Counted from the stretch's first letter, positions 46,474 to 55,529 are shown. The stretch is 64,000 bases of DNA from Ensifer sp. USDA 6670 (GCA_000421085.1 ATWE01000015.1:62001-126000); one strand, 5' to 3'. Made by a program: numbers and translations. The notes: generated from the letters alone by a model not told the origin.

Positions 46474-47360
46474 TGGCGGTGGCGATTCATCGCCTGCCGC
46501 AGTCGAAAGGCAGGCTCGCCATCATCGCCGGCGCTGGAACGCTTCCCCATCACGTGGCCGAGGCCGCGCGCCTTCAGGGTGAAGACCCGTTCATCATTGC
46601 GCTTTCGCGGGAGGCCGATACCGATTGGACCGGCTTCGACCACGCCGTTTGCGCAATCGGAGACTTTGCCGCGATCAGCCGCACTTTCGCGACCGAGGGA
46701 ATCGACCGGGTCGTCCTATCGGGCGCGGTGCGGCGACGGCCGGAGTGGCGCGATATCCGTCCTACGCTGAAGACGCTGGCCAAGGTGCCGCGGGTTTTTC
46801 GCACCTTGATATCCGGCGGGGACGATGCCGTGCTGCGCATGGTGATCGAATTGATCGAGGCGAGCGGTGCCCATGTGATCGGCGCGCACGAGGTCGTTCC
46901 GGGGCTTCTCGCCGATACCGGTCCGCTCGGCGCCCATGCCCCGACCGACGAAGATCGGCGTGACATCGAAGCCGGCATCGCCGCAGCCAAGGCGCTGGGG
47001 GCGCTCGATGTTGGCCAGGGCGCCGTTGCAGTTGGCGGCAGGGTGGTGGCGCTGGAGGGGGCGGAAGGGACGGACGCCATGTTGGCGAGAGTGGCCGACC
47101 TCAGGAAAGACGGACGAATTTCAATTCGTCGTCGCGGCGTTCTCGTAAAGCTCTGCAAGCCGCAACAGGACGAGCGGGCGGATCTGCCCTCGATCGGACC
47201 GTCGACGGTCGCAGGAGCGCATGCAGCCGGCCTCGCGGGCATCGCCGTCGAGGCGGGACGCGCACTGGTTCTCGAGCGCGCGCGTCTCGTGGAGGAGGCC
47301 GACAGGAGCGGGCTGTTCATTCTCGGTGTCGAGCGTGATGGCCACAGGGACCGGAGATGA
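46473..47360 (+). CDS. lpxI: UDP-2,3-diacylglucosamine pyrophosphatase LpxI
   Basis: LpxI replaces LpxH in alphaproteobacteria and hydrolyses UDP-2,3-diacylglucosamine to lipid X and UMP. The 295-residue protein has the N-terminal block GRLAIIAGAGTLPHHVAEAA and the C-terminal catalytic block around GPSTVAGAHAAGLAGIAVEAG. The position between lpxA and lpxB is the usual one. ATG 46473 overlaps the lpxA stop and the end overlaps lpxB (ATGA). Confidence 0.95.
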   Translation: MAVAIHRLPQSKGRLAIIAGAGTLPHHVAEAARLQGEDPFIIALSREADTDWTGFDHAVCAIGDFAAISRTFATEGIDRVVLSGAVRRRPEWRDIRPTLKTLAKVPRVFRTLISGGDDAVLRMVIELIEASGAHVIGAHEVVPGLLADTGPLGAHAPTDEDRRDIEAGIAAAKALGALDVGQGAVAVGGRVVALEGAEGTDAMLARVADLRKDGRISIRRRGVLVKLCKPQQDERADLPSIGPSTVAGAHAAGLAGIAVEAGRALVLERARLVEEADRSGLFILGVERDGHRDRR

Positions 47361-48526
47361 CGGGCAGGGCCTACAGGCTGGCGGTTATCGCCGGAGAGGT
47401 TTCCGGAGACCTGCTCGGCGCCGACCTGGTACGGGCATTGCGTGACCGTCTAGGCGGTCCGTTAGAACTTGTAGGTGTTGGTGGCGAAGGGCTGGAAGCC
47501 GAAGGGCTCCGGTCGCTTTTCGACTATTCCGAACTGTCGATCATGGGTTTTTCGCAGGTTCTGGCGAACCTGCCGAAGCTTCTGCTGCGGATTGGGCAGA
47601 CCGCCCGCGCGATCGCCGCTGCGAGACCGGATGCTTTGTTGATCATCGATAGCCCGGACTTCACACATCGCGTGGCCCAACGCGTCCGCGCCGAATTGCC
47701 CGACTTGCCGGTGATCGACTACGTCTGCCCGAGCGTCTGGGCGTGGAAACCGGAGCGGGCGCCGCGCATGCGGGCTTATGTGGATCACGTGCTCGCGGTG
47801 CTACCCTTCGAGCCGGAAGCGATGGCGAAGCTCGGCGGTCCGCCGACCACGTATGTCGGGCACCGGCTCGCATCTGACCGCAATGTGCTCGCGGTCCGGG
47901 AGCGCCAACTGCTGAGACAGCGGATGCAGGATCGGCGCGAGGCGAAGGTCTGTCTCCTGCTGCCGGGATCGCGCGGGAGCGAGATCAGCCGCTTGCTACC
48001 GATCTTCCGCGAAGCAGCCGAAGAGCTAGCGGATCGGCACGAAGGCATTCGTTTCCTCTTGCCGACCGTGCCGCGCCAGGAAGAACGTGTGAGGGCGTTG
48101 ACGGCATCCTGGAAGATCCAGCCCGAGATAAGCGTGACCGCGGACAGGAAATGGGAGGCTTTCGCCCAAGCCGACGCAGCCATTGCCGCCTCGGGTACGG
48201 TGATCCTCGAACTGGCGCTTGCCGGGGTTCCGGTCGTGTCCACCTACTCTGCCGACTGGATCGTCAGTCTCCTGCATTCCCGCATTCGGATATGGACCGC
48301 GGCGCTTCCGAACCTCATCGCGGATTTTCCGGTCGTCCCCGAATATTTCAACAAGTCGCTCCGGCCGGCCGTTCTTGCGCGTTGGTTCGAACGGCTTTCG
48401 AGCGATACGGCGCAACGTCGTGCGATGCTCGACGGCTTCGCCCTCGTTCAACAGCGAATGGAAACCAACCGTCCGCCCGGCGAAAAGGCGGCGGATATCG
48501 TTCTCGCTTGCCTTCGAGCGGGATGA
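47357..48526 (+). CDS. lpxB: Lipid A disaccharide synthase
   Basis: LpxB joins lipid X and UDP-diacylglucosamine. The 389-residue GT19 glycosyltransferase has VIAGEVSGDLLGADLVRAL, the block VDYVCPSVWAWKPERAPRM and the UDP-binding region AIAASGTVILELALAGVPVV. It overlaps lpxI by 4 bases and closes the lipid A cluster. The Shine-Dalgarno GGAG lies just before the ATG. Confidence 0.96.
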   Translation: MTGRAYRLAVIAGEVSGDLLGADLVRALRDRLGGPLELVGVGGEGLEAEGLRSLFDYSELSIMGFSQVLANLPKLLLRIGQTARAIAAARPDALLIIDSPDFTHRVAQRVRAELPDLPVIDYVCPSVWAWKPERAPRMRAYVDHVLAVLPFEPEAMAKLGGPPTTYVGHRLASDRNVLAVRERQLLRQRMQDRREAKVCLLLPGSRGSEISRLLPIFREAAEELADRHEGIRFLLPTVPRQEERVRALTASWKIQPEISVTADRKWEAFAQADAAIAASGTVILELALAGVPVVSTYSADWIVSLLHSRIRIWTAALPNLIADFPVVPEYFNKSLRPAVLARWFERLSSDTAQRRAMLDGFALVQQRMETNRPPGEKAADIVLACLRAG

Positions 48527-48595
48527 GGAGAGGCGAGTGCATCCTCGGGTCGCGCCTGTGACCCTTAACCTTAGCCTTCGCAAAGCCGATCAGCC

Positions 48596-48624
48596 GGTTC
48601 GTGCAAGAACCTCGCCTAGTTTTT
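48596..48624 (+). terminator. Possible terminator of lpxB
   Basis: GGTTC-GTGCAA-GAACC forms a 5-bp stem followed after 8 nt by TTTTT, 70 bases downstream of lpxB. The distance between stem and T-run is longer than ideal. Confidence 0.35.
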
Positions 48625-48642
48625 ACGAACCCTACCATATGG

Positions 48643-48672
48643 ATCCTCGGGCTTGATGTTTAGCCCGAGGAT
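48643..48672. repeat. Palindrome ATCCTCGGGCT...AGCCCGAGGAT between lpxB and gltA
   Basis: An 11-bp perfect inverted repeat with an 8-nt loop lies between convergent genes, 43 bases after the gltA stop. The core CCTCGGG/CCCGAGG is shared with the palindrome at 16488-16508, and a half-copy ATCCTCGGGT occurs at 48541-48550. It looks like a dispersed rhizobial hairpin that could also serve as a bidirectional terminator. Confidence 0.6.
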
Positions 48673-48714
48673 GAGAGGTGGTGGGGCGGGCTCTTTGTCG
48701 AGTTCGTCCGCCGT

Positions 48715-50004
48715 TTACCGCTTTGAGATCGGCACATAGTCGCGCAGAGGTGCGCCGACATAGAGCTGGCGCGGCCGGCCGATGCGCTGTTCCGGATCCT
48801 CGATCATCTCGTTCCACTGGGCGATCCAGCCGACCGTGCGGGCAAGCGCGAAGAGCACCGTGAACATCGTGGTGGGGAAGCCCAGCGCCTTCAGCGTGAT
48901 GCCGGAGTAGAAGTCGATGTTCGGATAGAGCTTCTTCTCGATGAAGTACTCGTCCGTCAGGGCGATGCGTTCGAGTTCCATCGCGACTTCCAGGAGCGGG
49001 TCGTCCTTGTGGCCGAGCTCGGCGAGAACTTCGTGCGTGGTCTTCTGCATGATCTTCGCGCGCGGATCGTAGTTCTTGTAGACCCGGTGACCGAAGCCCA
49101 TCAGACGGAACGGATCGTTCTTGTCCTTGGCCTTGGCGATATATTCCGGAATGCGGTCGACCGTGCCGATTTCGGCGAGCATGTTGAGTGCCGCCTCGTT
49201 GGCGCCGCCATGGGCAGGACCCCAAAGGCAGGCGATACCTGCAGCGATACAGGCGAAGGGGTTGGCGCCGGACGAGCCGGCGAGACGAACGGTCGAGGTC
49301 GACGCGTTCTGCTCATGGTCGGCGTGCAGGATGAAGATCCGGTCCATGGCGCGCGCCAGAACAGGGTTGACGACATACTCCTCGCACGGCACGGCGAAAC
49401 ACATACGCAGGAAGTTCGATGCGTAGTCGAGATCGTTCTTCGGGTAAACGAAGGGCTGGCCGATATGGTATTTGTAGGCCATCGCCGCGATCGTCGGCAT
49501 CTTGGCAATCATGCGCAGCGATGCGACCATCCGCTGATGCGGATCAGTGATGTCGGTCGAGTCGTGATAGAAGGCGGAAAGAGCTCCGACGCAGCCGCAC
49601 ATGACGGCCATCGGATGGGCATCGCGGCGGAAGCCGGTGAAAAACCGCGACATCTGCTCGTGGACCATGGTGTGATGCGTGACGCGATAGTCGAAATCGG
49701 CCTTCTGGGCCTTTGTCGGCAGCTCGCCGTAGAGAAGCAGGTAACAGACTTCGAGAAAATCGCCGTGCTCGGCGAGTTGCTCGATCGGAAATCCGCGGTG
49801 AAGCAGGACGCCCTCGTCGCCATCGATATAGGTGATCTTCGATTCACACGATGCCGTGGAGGTAAAGCCCGGATCGTAGGTGAACATCGTCGTCTGCTTG
49901 TAGAGCGAGCCGATATCCACGACATCCGGACCGATTGATCCCGATCGCACCGGCAGGTCCGCGGATTTTCCGCCGAATGTTACTGTCGCGCTTTTCTCTG
50001 ACAT
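48715..50004 (-). CDS. gltA: Citrate synthase (type II)
   Basis: GltA condenses oxaloacetate and acetyl-CoA. The 429-residue protein is a hexameric-type enzyme with [20 protein letters not shown], the catalytic segments [20 protein letters not shown] and [13 protein letters not shown], and [11 protein letters not shown]-like [15 protein letters not shown] 50004 ([10 protein letters not shown]) has GGAGGG upstream. The frame continues to 50034 without conserved residues. It is divergent from comEC. Confidence 0.97.
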   Translation of the reverse strand: MSEKSATVTFGGKSADLPVRSGSIGPDVVDIGSLYKQTTMFTYDPGFTSTASCESKITYIDGDEGVLLHRGFPIEQLAEHGDFLEVCYLLLYGELPTKAQKADFDYRVTHHTMVHEQMSRFFTGFRRDAHPMAVMCGCVGALSAFYHDSTDITDPHQRMVASLRMIAKMPTIAAMAYKYHIGQPFVYPKNDLDYASNFLRMCFAVPCEEYVVNPVLARAMDRIFILHADHEQNASTSTVRLAGSSGANPFACIAAGIACLWGPAHGGANEAALNMLAEIGTVDRIPEYIAKAKDKNDPFRLMGFGHRVYKNYDPRAKIMQKTTHEVLAELGHKDDPLLEVAMELERIALTDEYFIEKKLYPNIDFYSGITLKALGFPTTMFTVLFALARTVGWIAQWNEMIEDPEQRIGRPRQLYVGAPLRDYVPISKR

Positions 50005-50306
50005 GGGACCCTCCGTTTTGTGACATCGTGGCATAGTTCTGTGCCGCGAATTTGAGCGTTGCGAATTTGCTATATGATTTATTTTCGACTGCCAAGCAGT
50101 ACCAAAGGCAAACTTGTGCGATGCGAAAACGCATATGGCAACGCAACAAACGCATGTTACGGCAATTCGTTCGATGAGATCAATGATCGCTAAGCTGATA
50201 ATGCGGGACCATTCTATTTATCTGCCTATTTTTTGAGCATCGGCGTCGAGTTGCAAGATTGCTGCGTTGGCTGCAGGATTGCGGAAACGGGCGCGGGCGG
50301 AGCGGA
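50005..50306. other. Divergent gltA-comEC control region (302 nt)
   Basis: No gene is seen. It holds the gltA promoter candidate (50069-50096) and a small palindrome ATGCG-AAAA-CGCAT at 50121-50134 within a stretch rich in CGCA words (GTGCGATGCG, CAACGCAAC, AACGCATG). AT-rich sequence near 50210-50235 could hold the comEC promoter. No tRNA or riboswitch was recognised. Confidence 0.35.
50069..50096 (-). promoter_or_regulatory. gltA promoter candidate
   Basis: On the minus strand CTTGGC (plus 50091-50096) is followed after 16 nt by TATAGC (plus 50069-50074), about 65 bases before the gltA ATG. Confidence 0.45.
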
Positions 50307-52712
50307 ATGGGGGAGAGCGGGGCACAGGCGGTCGTGCGCGAAGGGGAGCGCAGCGCGTGGCCCCGTGGCGAGGATACGCGCGTTCTCACTGGCGATTTGC
50401 CCGCTATCGGCTCCGGCCGCCGGGTGCCTGCCGGCTGGCGTGCGGCAAACATTCGCCATCGGATACGCTCGGCGGCCACGGCGGTTTCCCTCGGCATCGG
50501 CGCTGCAGTTGCGGAAGAGCAGGAATACGGCCACGGCTTCGTCCTGATCCCGGTCGTGCTTGCGCTTGGCTCGCTTGCATGGCTCGCAGTGCCCGAAACC
50601 GTCGGAACTGTCAAACTTGCAGCGCTGCTTTGCGTTTTCGGCATATCTGCGGCGCTTTGCCGGGGAGACCTGCGAAACTGGCGGCCGCTGCTTATCGCGC
50701 CTGCTCTCTTTACGGCCGGCATGCTGCTTGCCGCGGTCGAAACAGCGAGGCTCGACACAGTCATTCTCGACACTCCCGTTACAACGACCGTTCGCGGAAC
50801 GGTCCTGTCCCGGGATCCCGACGACAGGGGACGCTGGCGTTATCTCGTTCGCATTCAGGAAACATCCGGCCCGCGGTTGCGCAGGGCTCCGGAAAGGGCG
50901 ACGCTCCTGGCGCGGAGCCGCCACGAACCGTTTCCGGTCGGGGCGATGATCGAAGGCAAGGCGCGTTTGTCGCCGCCCTCCGGGCCGGCTTTGCCCGGTC
51001 TCAACGACTTCGCGTTCGGCGCCTACTTCAAAGGCGTAGGCGCGGTCGGGTATTTCTATGGCGCGCCGCGAGCGCCGGTGGATGCCGGCGCTGTCACGGA
51101 TCGGTCCCATGCCTCGCTGCCGGCGAAGGCGGCCGGATATCTGGCACTGGTCCGGGAGGCGATCGGCAATCGTATCCGGAAAGCGATCGGCGGCGACACC
51201 GGTGCGATCGCTGCGGCGCTCGTGACCGGCGAGGAGCGCGCGATCAGCCGCGAGATGGTGGAGACGCTGCGCGCCGCCGGGCTGTCACATGTCCTAGCGA
51301 TCTCGGGCCTCAACATGGTGCTCGCGGCGGGCACGTTCCTCATCGGTGCCCGGACCTTGCTGAGCTTCGTTCCGGGGCTGGCCGAAAGATATTCCGTCAA
51401 GAAGATCGCCGCCGTCGGCGCTCTTCTCATGGTCTTCTTCTATATCCTGATTTCCGGCGGCGCGGTCTCGGCGGTCAGGTCCTGGATCATGATCTCGATC
51501 ATGCTCGTCGCAGTATTCTTCGACCGCGTTTCGATCAGCCTGCGCAACGTGGCACTTGCCGCACTCGTCATCCTTGCCTGGACGCCATCGGCGGCAGCCG
51601 GACCCGGATTTCAAATGTCCTTTGCGGCGACGCTGGCCCTCGTTGCAGGTTATTCCCGCTGGCGCGACCACAGGCGAAAGGATCGCGAATCCTCGGGGAA
51701 TCGGGCGGGCGCGGGGGCCGTGTCCGGCCTCGTCATCGGTACTGTCGCCACCTCCGTCATCGGCGGCCTGGCGACGGCGGTTTATGCGGCTGCCCATTTC
51801 AACCGGCTCCCCGGTTACGGGCTGGCCGCAAACGTTCTCACGACGCCTTTGATCAGCGTGCTGATCATGCCTTTCGCGCTGTTCGCCATGCTGCTTATGC
51901 CCTTCGGGCTTGAGCACTATCCTCTTGTGGTGATGGGGCAGGGGCTCGATTGGATGCTGGCGGTCGCGAGATATGTCGCCTCGCTCGACGGTGAGTGGAC
52001 GACTGGCCGCATGGGCGGCCTGCCGTTCTTCCTTATCGCGTTCGGTGGCATCCTGCTCTGCGTGCTGAGAACCCGGCTGGCGCTCGCAGGCGCGGGGCTG
52101 ATCACTCTGGGTGCATGCGCGATCGCGCTCGAGCCGCAGAAGGAGCGCCCATCGATCGCGATATCGGAGGATGCTCAATTGATCGGCCTCATCACCGCTG
52201 ATGCAATCGCGACCAATCGAAGCCGTCCGCCGGAGTTCATCTTCTCGCAATGGCAGCGCGCACTTGCTGTCGCAGAACATAAGGCACCGCTCGACCTTGC
52301 AGGGGAGCCGGACACCGCCGACGAGACAGCAGCTTTCCTGGCCTCGGCCCGACCCGGCGCCTTCGCCTGCAGAAAAGGAGTGGGGTGCGCCGGGCGCAGC
52401 CGCGAGGGATGGACGGTGGCCGTAATCGAAAAGGCCGAAACCCTCTCCTTTCTGTGCGGTCGCGCCGATCTGGTCGTCGTCGCCAGCCGCCGGCCGTCTG
52501 CAGCCTGCCCATCCGGCGGATCGCTGGTCATAAGCACCGAGACGCTGCGCCGGACGGGGGCGGTCGAGATCCATGGCGAGCAGGAACAACCGGGCGCGCC
52601 GCTACGCATGCGCGTCGTCGCGTCGTTCTCCTCCACCGAGCGCCCGTGGCAGCGTCATCGCCGCTACGACTGGCGGACCGGGGATTTTGTGCCGCAAGGT
52701 TCACCGCCCTGA
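50307..52712 (+). CDS. comEC: ComEC/Rec2-family DNA-uptake channel protein, metallo-beta-lactamase motif not seen
   Basis: ComEC forms the inner-membrane channel for incoming single-stranded DNA. The protein is 801 residues from ATG 50307 (GGAG 4 bases upstream; an in-frame TTG at 50259 is less likely). It has a DUF4131/OB-like N-terminal region (TTVRGTVLSRDPDDRGRWRY), the competence domain with GEERAISREMVETLRAAGLSHVLAISGLN, and many membrane segments. The C-terminal ~170 residues occupy the place of the metallo-beta-lactamase domain, but the HxHxDH metal motif is not present. Rhizobial members are generally not known to mediate natural transformation. Confidence 0.87.
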   Translation: MGESGAQAVVREGERSAWPRGEDTRVLTGDLPAIGSGRRVPAGWRAANIRHRIRSAATAVSLGIGAAVAEEQEYGHGFVLIPVVLALGSLAWLAVPETVGTVKLAALLCVFGISAALCRGDLRNWRPLLIAPALFTAGMLLAAVETARLDTVILDTPVTTTVRGTVLSRDPDDRGRWRYLVRIQETSGPRLRRAPERATLLARSRHEPFPVGAMIEGKARLSPPSGPALPGLNDFAFGAYFKGVGAVGYFYGAPRAPVDAGAVTDRSHASLPAKAAGYLALVREAIGNRIRKAIGGDTGAIAAALVTGEERAISREMVETLRAAGLSHVLAISGLNMVLAAGTFLIGARTLLSFVPGLAERYSVKKIAAVGALLMVFFYILISGGAVSAVRSWIMISIMLVAVFFDRVSISLRNVALAALVILAWTPSAAAGPGFQMSFAATLALVAGYSRWRDHRRKDRESSGNRAGAGAVSGLVIGTVATSVIGGLATAVYAAAHFNRLPGYGLAANVLTTPLISVLIMPFALFAMLLMPFGLEHYPLVVMGQGLDWMLAVARYVASLDGEWTTGRMGGLPFFLIAFGGILLCVLRTRLALAGAGLITLGACAIALEPQKERPSIAISEDAQLIGLITADAIATNRSRPPEFIFSQWQRALAVAEHKAPLDLAGEPDTADETAAFLASARPGAFACRKGVGCAGRSREGWTVAVIEKAETLSFLCGRADLVVVASRRPSAACPSGGSLVISTETLRRTGAVEIHGEQEQPGAPLRMRVVASFSSTERPWQRHRRYDWRTGDFVPQGSPP

Positions 52713-52760
52713 CGGCCTGCGCGTTCCCTCATCCTCCCATCTGCTGCCATATTCTTGATT

Positions 52761-52775
52761 ATTGTACTCCACAAT
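52761..52775. promoter_or_regulatory. Small inverted repeat upstream of exbB
   Basis: ATTGT-ACTCC-ACAAT lies in the AT-richest part of the 133-nt comEC-exbB gap, 70 bases before the exbB ATG. It could overlap a promoter. It does not clearly match the RirA or Irr boxes that I know for iron control. Confidence 0.3.
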
Positions 52776-52845
52776 CTTGTCATCCCGCCATTGTTTGTCG
52801 TAAAGAGCGTTGCGAAAGCGCTTCACCGGGAAAACGAGGAACGAG

Positions 52846-53823
52846 ATGTCTGATCGGATGCGGCCGAAATTGAACATGTTGCTGGCGGCAACGCTGACGG
52901 TTTTCCTTGCCGGACCGGTCGCGCCCGGCCTCGCGCAGGCCGTACAACAGCCCTCGTCCGTTTCGGTCGATGCGCAGCCGCCGGCGGCAGACGTTCCGGG
53001 CGCCGATGATCCGGTCACGCAACCGGCGCCGGTCGAGGCAGCGGGGGGCGACGCAACGGCGGGGGAAGCAAATCCCGTACTTCCGCATGATCTTTCGCCG
53101 GTCGGTATGTTCCTCGCTGCCGATATCGTCGTAAAGGCGGTGATGGTCGCTCTGGCGCTCGCCTCCGTCGCCACCTGGGCGATCTTCCTCGTGAAGACGC
53201 TGGAACTCATATATGCCAAGTCGCGCCTCAAGCGCGCCGTGGCCGCCCTCGTTTCCGCAAATGGTCTCGCCGACGTGCAGCCAAAGCTCGAGCGCCGCGC
53301 TGGCGTGGCTGGGGAGATGATCGCCGCAGCGATCGACGAGATGACACGCTCGGAAGCCGTTCTGGACCTTGCGCCGGCAGTAGGTGTCAAGGAACGCGTC
53401 TCTTCTCTGCTCACGCGTATCGAAGTTCGCGCCGGCAAGAGGATGGGCGCCGGTACGGGAATCCTGGCGTCCATCGGGTCCGTTGGTCCATTCGTCGGCC
53501 TTTTTGGTACCGTTTGGGGAATCATGAATTCCTTCATCGGCATCAGCAAGGCGCAGACGACCAACCTCGCCATCGTTGCGCCGGGCATCGCCGAGGCGCT
53601 GCTGGCGACCGCTATCGGCCTCGTCGCGGCAATCCCGGCGGTGGTGATCTACAACTATTTTGCCCGCTCCGTCGGAGGCTACAAGCTCATCCTGGCGGAT
53701 GCGGCGGCAGCCGTCGAAAGACTGGTAAGCCGCGACCTCGATCATCGCCACGCCCGCAGAGCGCCGCCGCGCCGGCAGGACGGCTTCGCTCACGGCTCCG
53801 ACTCGATCGCCAGAATCGGATAA
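52846..53823 (+). CDS. exbB: ExbB, TonB-system proton channel subunit with N-terminal extension
   Basis: ExbB and ExbD use the proton motive force to energise TonB. The 325-residue protein has a signal-like N-terminus (MLLAATLTVFLAGPVAPGLAQA), a ~55-residue Pro/Ala/Asp-rich periplasmic stretch and then the MotA/TolQ/ExbB core with three membrane segments and GILASIGSVGPFVGLFGTVWGIMNSFIGI. E. coli ExbB lacks the extension (244 residues). GAGG lies 6 bases before ATG 52846; an in-frame TTG at 52810 is not needed. exbD follows after 6 bases. TolQ is the main alternative, but the extension and the absence of tolRAB-pal favour ExbB. Confidence 0.88.
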   Translation: MSDRMRPKLNMLLAATLTVFLAGPVAPGLAQAVQQPSSVSVDAQPPAADVPGADDPVTQPAPVEAAGGDATAGEANPVLPHDLSPVGMFLAADIVVKAVMVALALASVATWAIFLVKTLELIYAKSRLKRAVAALVSANGLADVQPKLERRAGVAGEMIAAAIDEMTRSEAVLDLAPAVGVKERVSSLLTRIEVRAGKRMGAGTGILASIGSVGPFVGLFGTVWGIMNSFIGISKAQTTNLAIVAPGIAEALLATAIGLVAAIPAVVIYNYFARSVGGYKLILADAAAAVERLVSRDLDHRHARRAPPRRQDGFAHGSDSIARIG

Positions 53824-53829
53824 GGGAAA

Positions 53830-54255
53830 ATGGCTGGAAGAATTTCCGAGAGCGGCGGCGATCTCGACGAGAACAGCGAGATCAACGTCACCCCCTTCAT
53901 CGACGTCATGCTCGTGCTGCTCATCATCTTCATGGTGGCTGCACCGCTTGCGACGGTCGACATGAAGGTCGATCTGCCACAATCCGTCGCAAAGCCGACG
54001 CCGCGCGACGACAAGCCGGTCTTCGTGACATTGAAGGCCGATCTCACGCTTGCCATCGGCAACGAAGAGGCGCCTCGCGAAGCCTTCGTTTCCGAGCTGA
54101 ACCGGATAACCGGCGGCAACACGGAAACGCGCGTGCTCCTGCGCGCCGATCGGCTGGTCGACTACGGCGAACTGATGACGGTGATGAACCTCATCCAGAA
54201 TGCCGGCTACGGCAAGATCGCGCTTGTTGGCCTGGAGGCCGCACCCGCCCGTTAG
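53830..54255 (+). CDS. exbD: ExbD, TonB-system energising subunit
   Basis: The 141-residue protein has a short cytoplasmic N-terminus, one membrane helix with the essential Asp (NVTPFIDVMLVLLIIFMV) and a periplasmic domain ending in GYGKIALVGLEA. It is 6 bases after exbB. tonB would be expected next in many organisms; here the following 340 nt contain no such gene. Confidence 0.92.
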   Translation: MAGRISESGGDLDENSEINVTPFIDVMLVLLIIFMVAAPLATVDMKVDLPQSVAKPTPRDDKPVFVTLKADLTLAIGNEEAPREAFVSELNRITGGNTETRVLLRADRLVDYGELMTVMNLIQNAGYGKIALVGLEAAPAR

Positions 54256-54594
54256 TAGAGTGCGATGAGAAAAAGTGTGTGCGGTTTCCGCCCGCATCCT
54301 CGTCTCGTCAGGTTCCTCATGGTTCGACCGCCAGTCCGATGGGGGTGGCGGTACCTTTTTGCGTGCACGGATACGCAGTCGCTTGAAACCGGCCGTGCGG
54401 CGATCTATGAGCTTTATGCATGCGTCCGAAAGCGCGGAGCGGTTTTGGGCCAACGACATGCACAGAGACAACAACCTAGGGCGCGCGCATGAATTCGATC
54501 GATGCGTCGCGCTCCAGGCAACAGTTGGCAGCCGCCGGACGCAAGATCGCTCGGTCTTCCCGGCGCCGCGCCCATTCCGACACGAGGCAATATC
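54256..54594. other. Gene-free, repeat-filled gap between exbD and the PIMT gene (339 nt)
   Basis: The short ORFs here (such as 54265-54492) lack a ribosome site and have Arg/Cys-rich unnatural composition, so I do not call them. The right-hand half is made of two repeat units listed separately. The left-hand part (54256-54410) shows nothing I can name. Confidence 0.5.
54417..54518. repeat. Two adjacent palindromic repeat units
   Basis: Unit 1 (54417-54462) is bounded by TGCATG and CATGCA, with partly complementary interior TCCGAAA...TTTTGGG. Unit 2 (54475-54518) is a near palindrome: CCTAGGGCGCGCGCAT against ATGCGTCGCGCTCCAGG around GAATTCGATCG. Both are of the type of dispersed rhizobial intergenic repeats, from memory. 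They fill the position where tonB might be expected. Confidence 0.6.
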
Positions 54595-55254
54595 ATGAAC
54601 TTCGAAGCAGCCCGCATAAAGATGGTGGACAATCAGATCCGGACGACGGATGTGACCTCCCATTCAGTTCTGTCTGCTTTCCTGTCGGTCCCGCGTGAGG
54701 AGTTCGTGCCTGCCAAGATGCGGGAGCTGGCCTATATCGACACCGATGTCGAGCTCGTCGGCGGTCCCCAGCCGCGTTACCTGATGGAGCCGTCGCCGTT
54801 GGCGAAGCTCCTCCAGCTGGCAGAGATCTCCAAGTCGGATCTGGTCCTCGAAATCGGCTGCGGGACAGGTTACGCCTCAGCCTTGCTATCGCTCCTCGCC
54901 GGTTCCGTCGTGGCGCTGGAGAGCGACGAAGCCCTGGCCGCCAAAGCCACGGACACGCTGGCACGCCTCGGTTACGACAATATCGCCGTGGTGAGCGGCG
55001 ATCTGACCAAGGGCTATGCGGCGGAAGCGCCCTATGACGTCATCTTCATCAACGGCGCCGTCGAGATGATCCCTGCCGAGCTTTTCGAGCAGCTTCGCGA
55101 CGGCGGCCGGCTCGTGGTCGTGGAAGGTTTTGGTAACGCATCCCGTGCGAAACTTTACGTGCGCGAATCGGGCATGACGTCGGAGCGCGCTGACTTCAAC
55201 ACCGCCGTGAAGCCGCTTCCCGGCTTCCGCCGCGACCGTTCTTTTGTTTTTTGA
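54595..55254 (+). CDS. Protein-L-isoaspartate O-methyltransferase family protein
   Basis: The 219-residue protein has the PIMT-type SAM fold: VLEIGCGTGYASALLS (motif I), ALESDEALA (post-I) and DVIFINGAVEMIP. The N-terminal part MVDNQIRTTDVTSHSVLSAFLSVPREEFVPA is typical of the alphaproteobacterial branch. The GQTISQP-type substrate motif of true PCM is replaced by PRYLMEPSPLAKLL, so isoaspartate repair is not assured. ATG 54595 has GAGG about 8 bases upstream. A terminator follows, and tolC is next downstream. Confidence 0.8.
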   Translation: MNFEAARIKMVDNQIRTTDVTSHSVLSAFLSVPREEFVPAKMRELAYIDTDVELVGGPQPRYLMEPSPLAKLLQLAEISKSDLVLEIGCGTGYASALLSLLAGSVVALESDEALAAKATDTLARLGYDNIAVVSGDLTKGYAAEAPYDVIFINGAVEMIPAELFEQLRDGGRLVVVEGFGNASRAKLYVRESGMTSERADFNTAVKPLPGFRRDRSFVF

Positions 55255-55306
55255 TGTGCCTCTTATTGAGGTAGCTCAACATATGAGTGCTGAAGCTAAA
55301 ACTGCA

Positions 55307-55343
55307 ATGTTGCCAATCGGCAACGTATTATTTGTTTCTTTTT
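55307..55343 (+). terminator. Terminator of the PIMT-family gene
   Basis: GTTGCC-AATC-GGCAAC (extended to 8 bp by flanking pairs) is followed by an AT-rich TATTATTTGTTTCTTTTT run. Confidence 0.7.
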
Positions 55344-55529
55344 GAAATGGCCGTGTAGAGGGTCGGTGCGCAGTTGTCGTGGAACCGAATCCGGAGTTCA
55401 AAAGAGCTTGGAAGCGGTGATTTGCCCGCCATGGGTGGCGCGGGCTTCACTGCAGTGTTTGCGCAGGCCGCCAAACGGTTTGCTGAAAAATGCGGGGTGG
55501 CGGCGCTGCCCCGATTGATCGGAGGGAAG

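Noticed and set aside
50267-51913. 548-codon frame overlapping comEC on the same strand
   Set aside because: Arg/Gly/Ala-rich alternative frame; comEC frame has the family motifs.
54265-54492. 75-codon ORF after exbD as a possible small protein or tonB remnant
   Set aside because: No ribosome site, no membrane helix or Pro-rich TonB spacer, and its 3' part is made of palindromic repeats.
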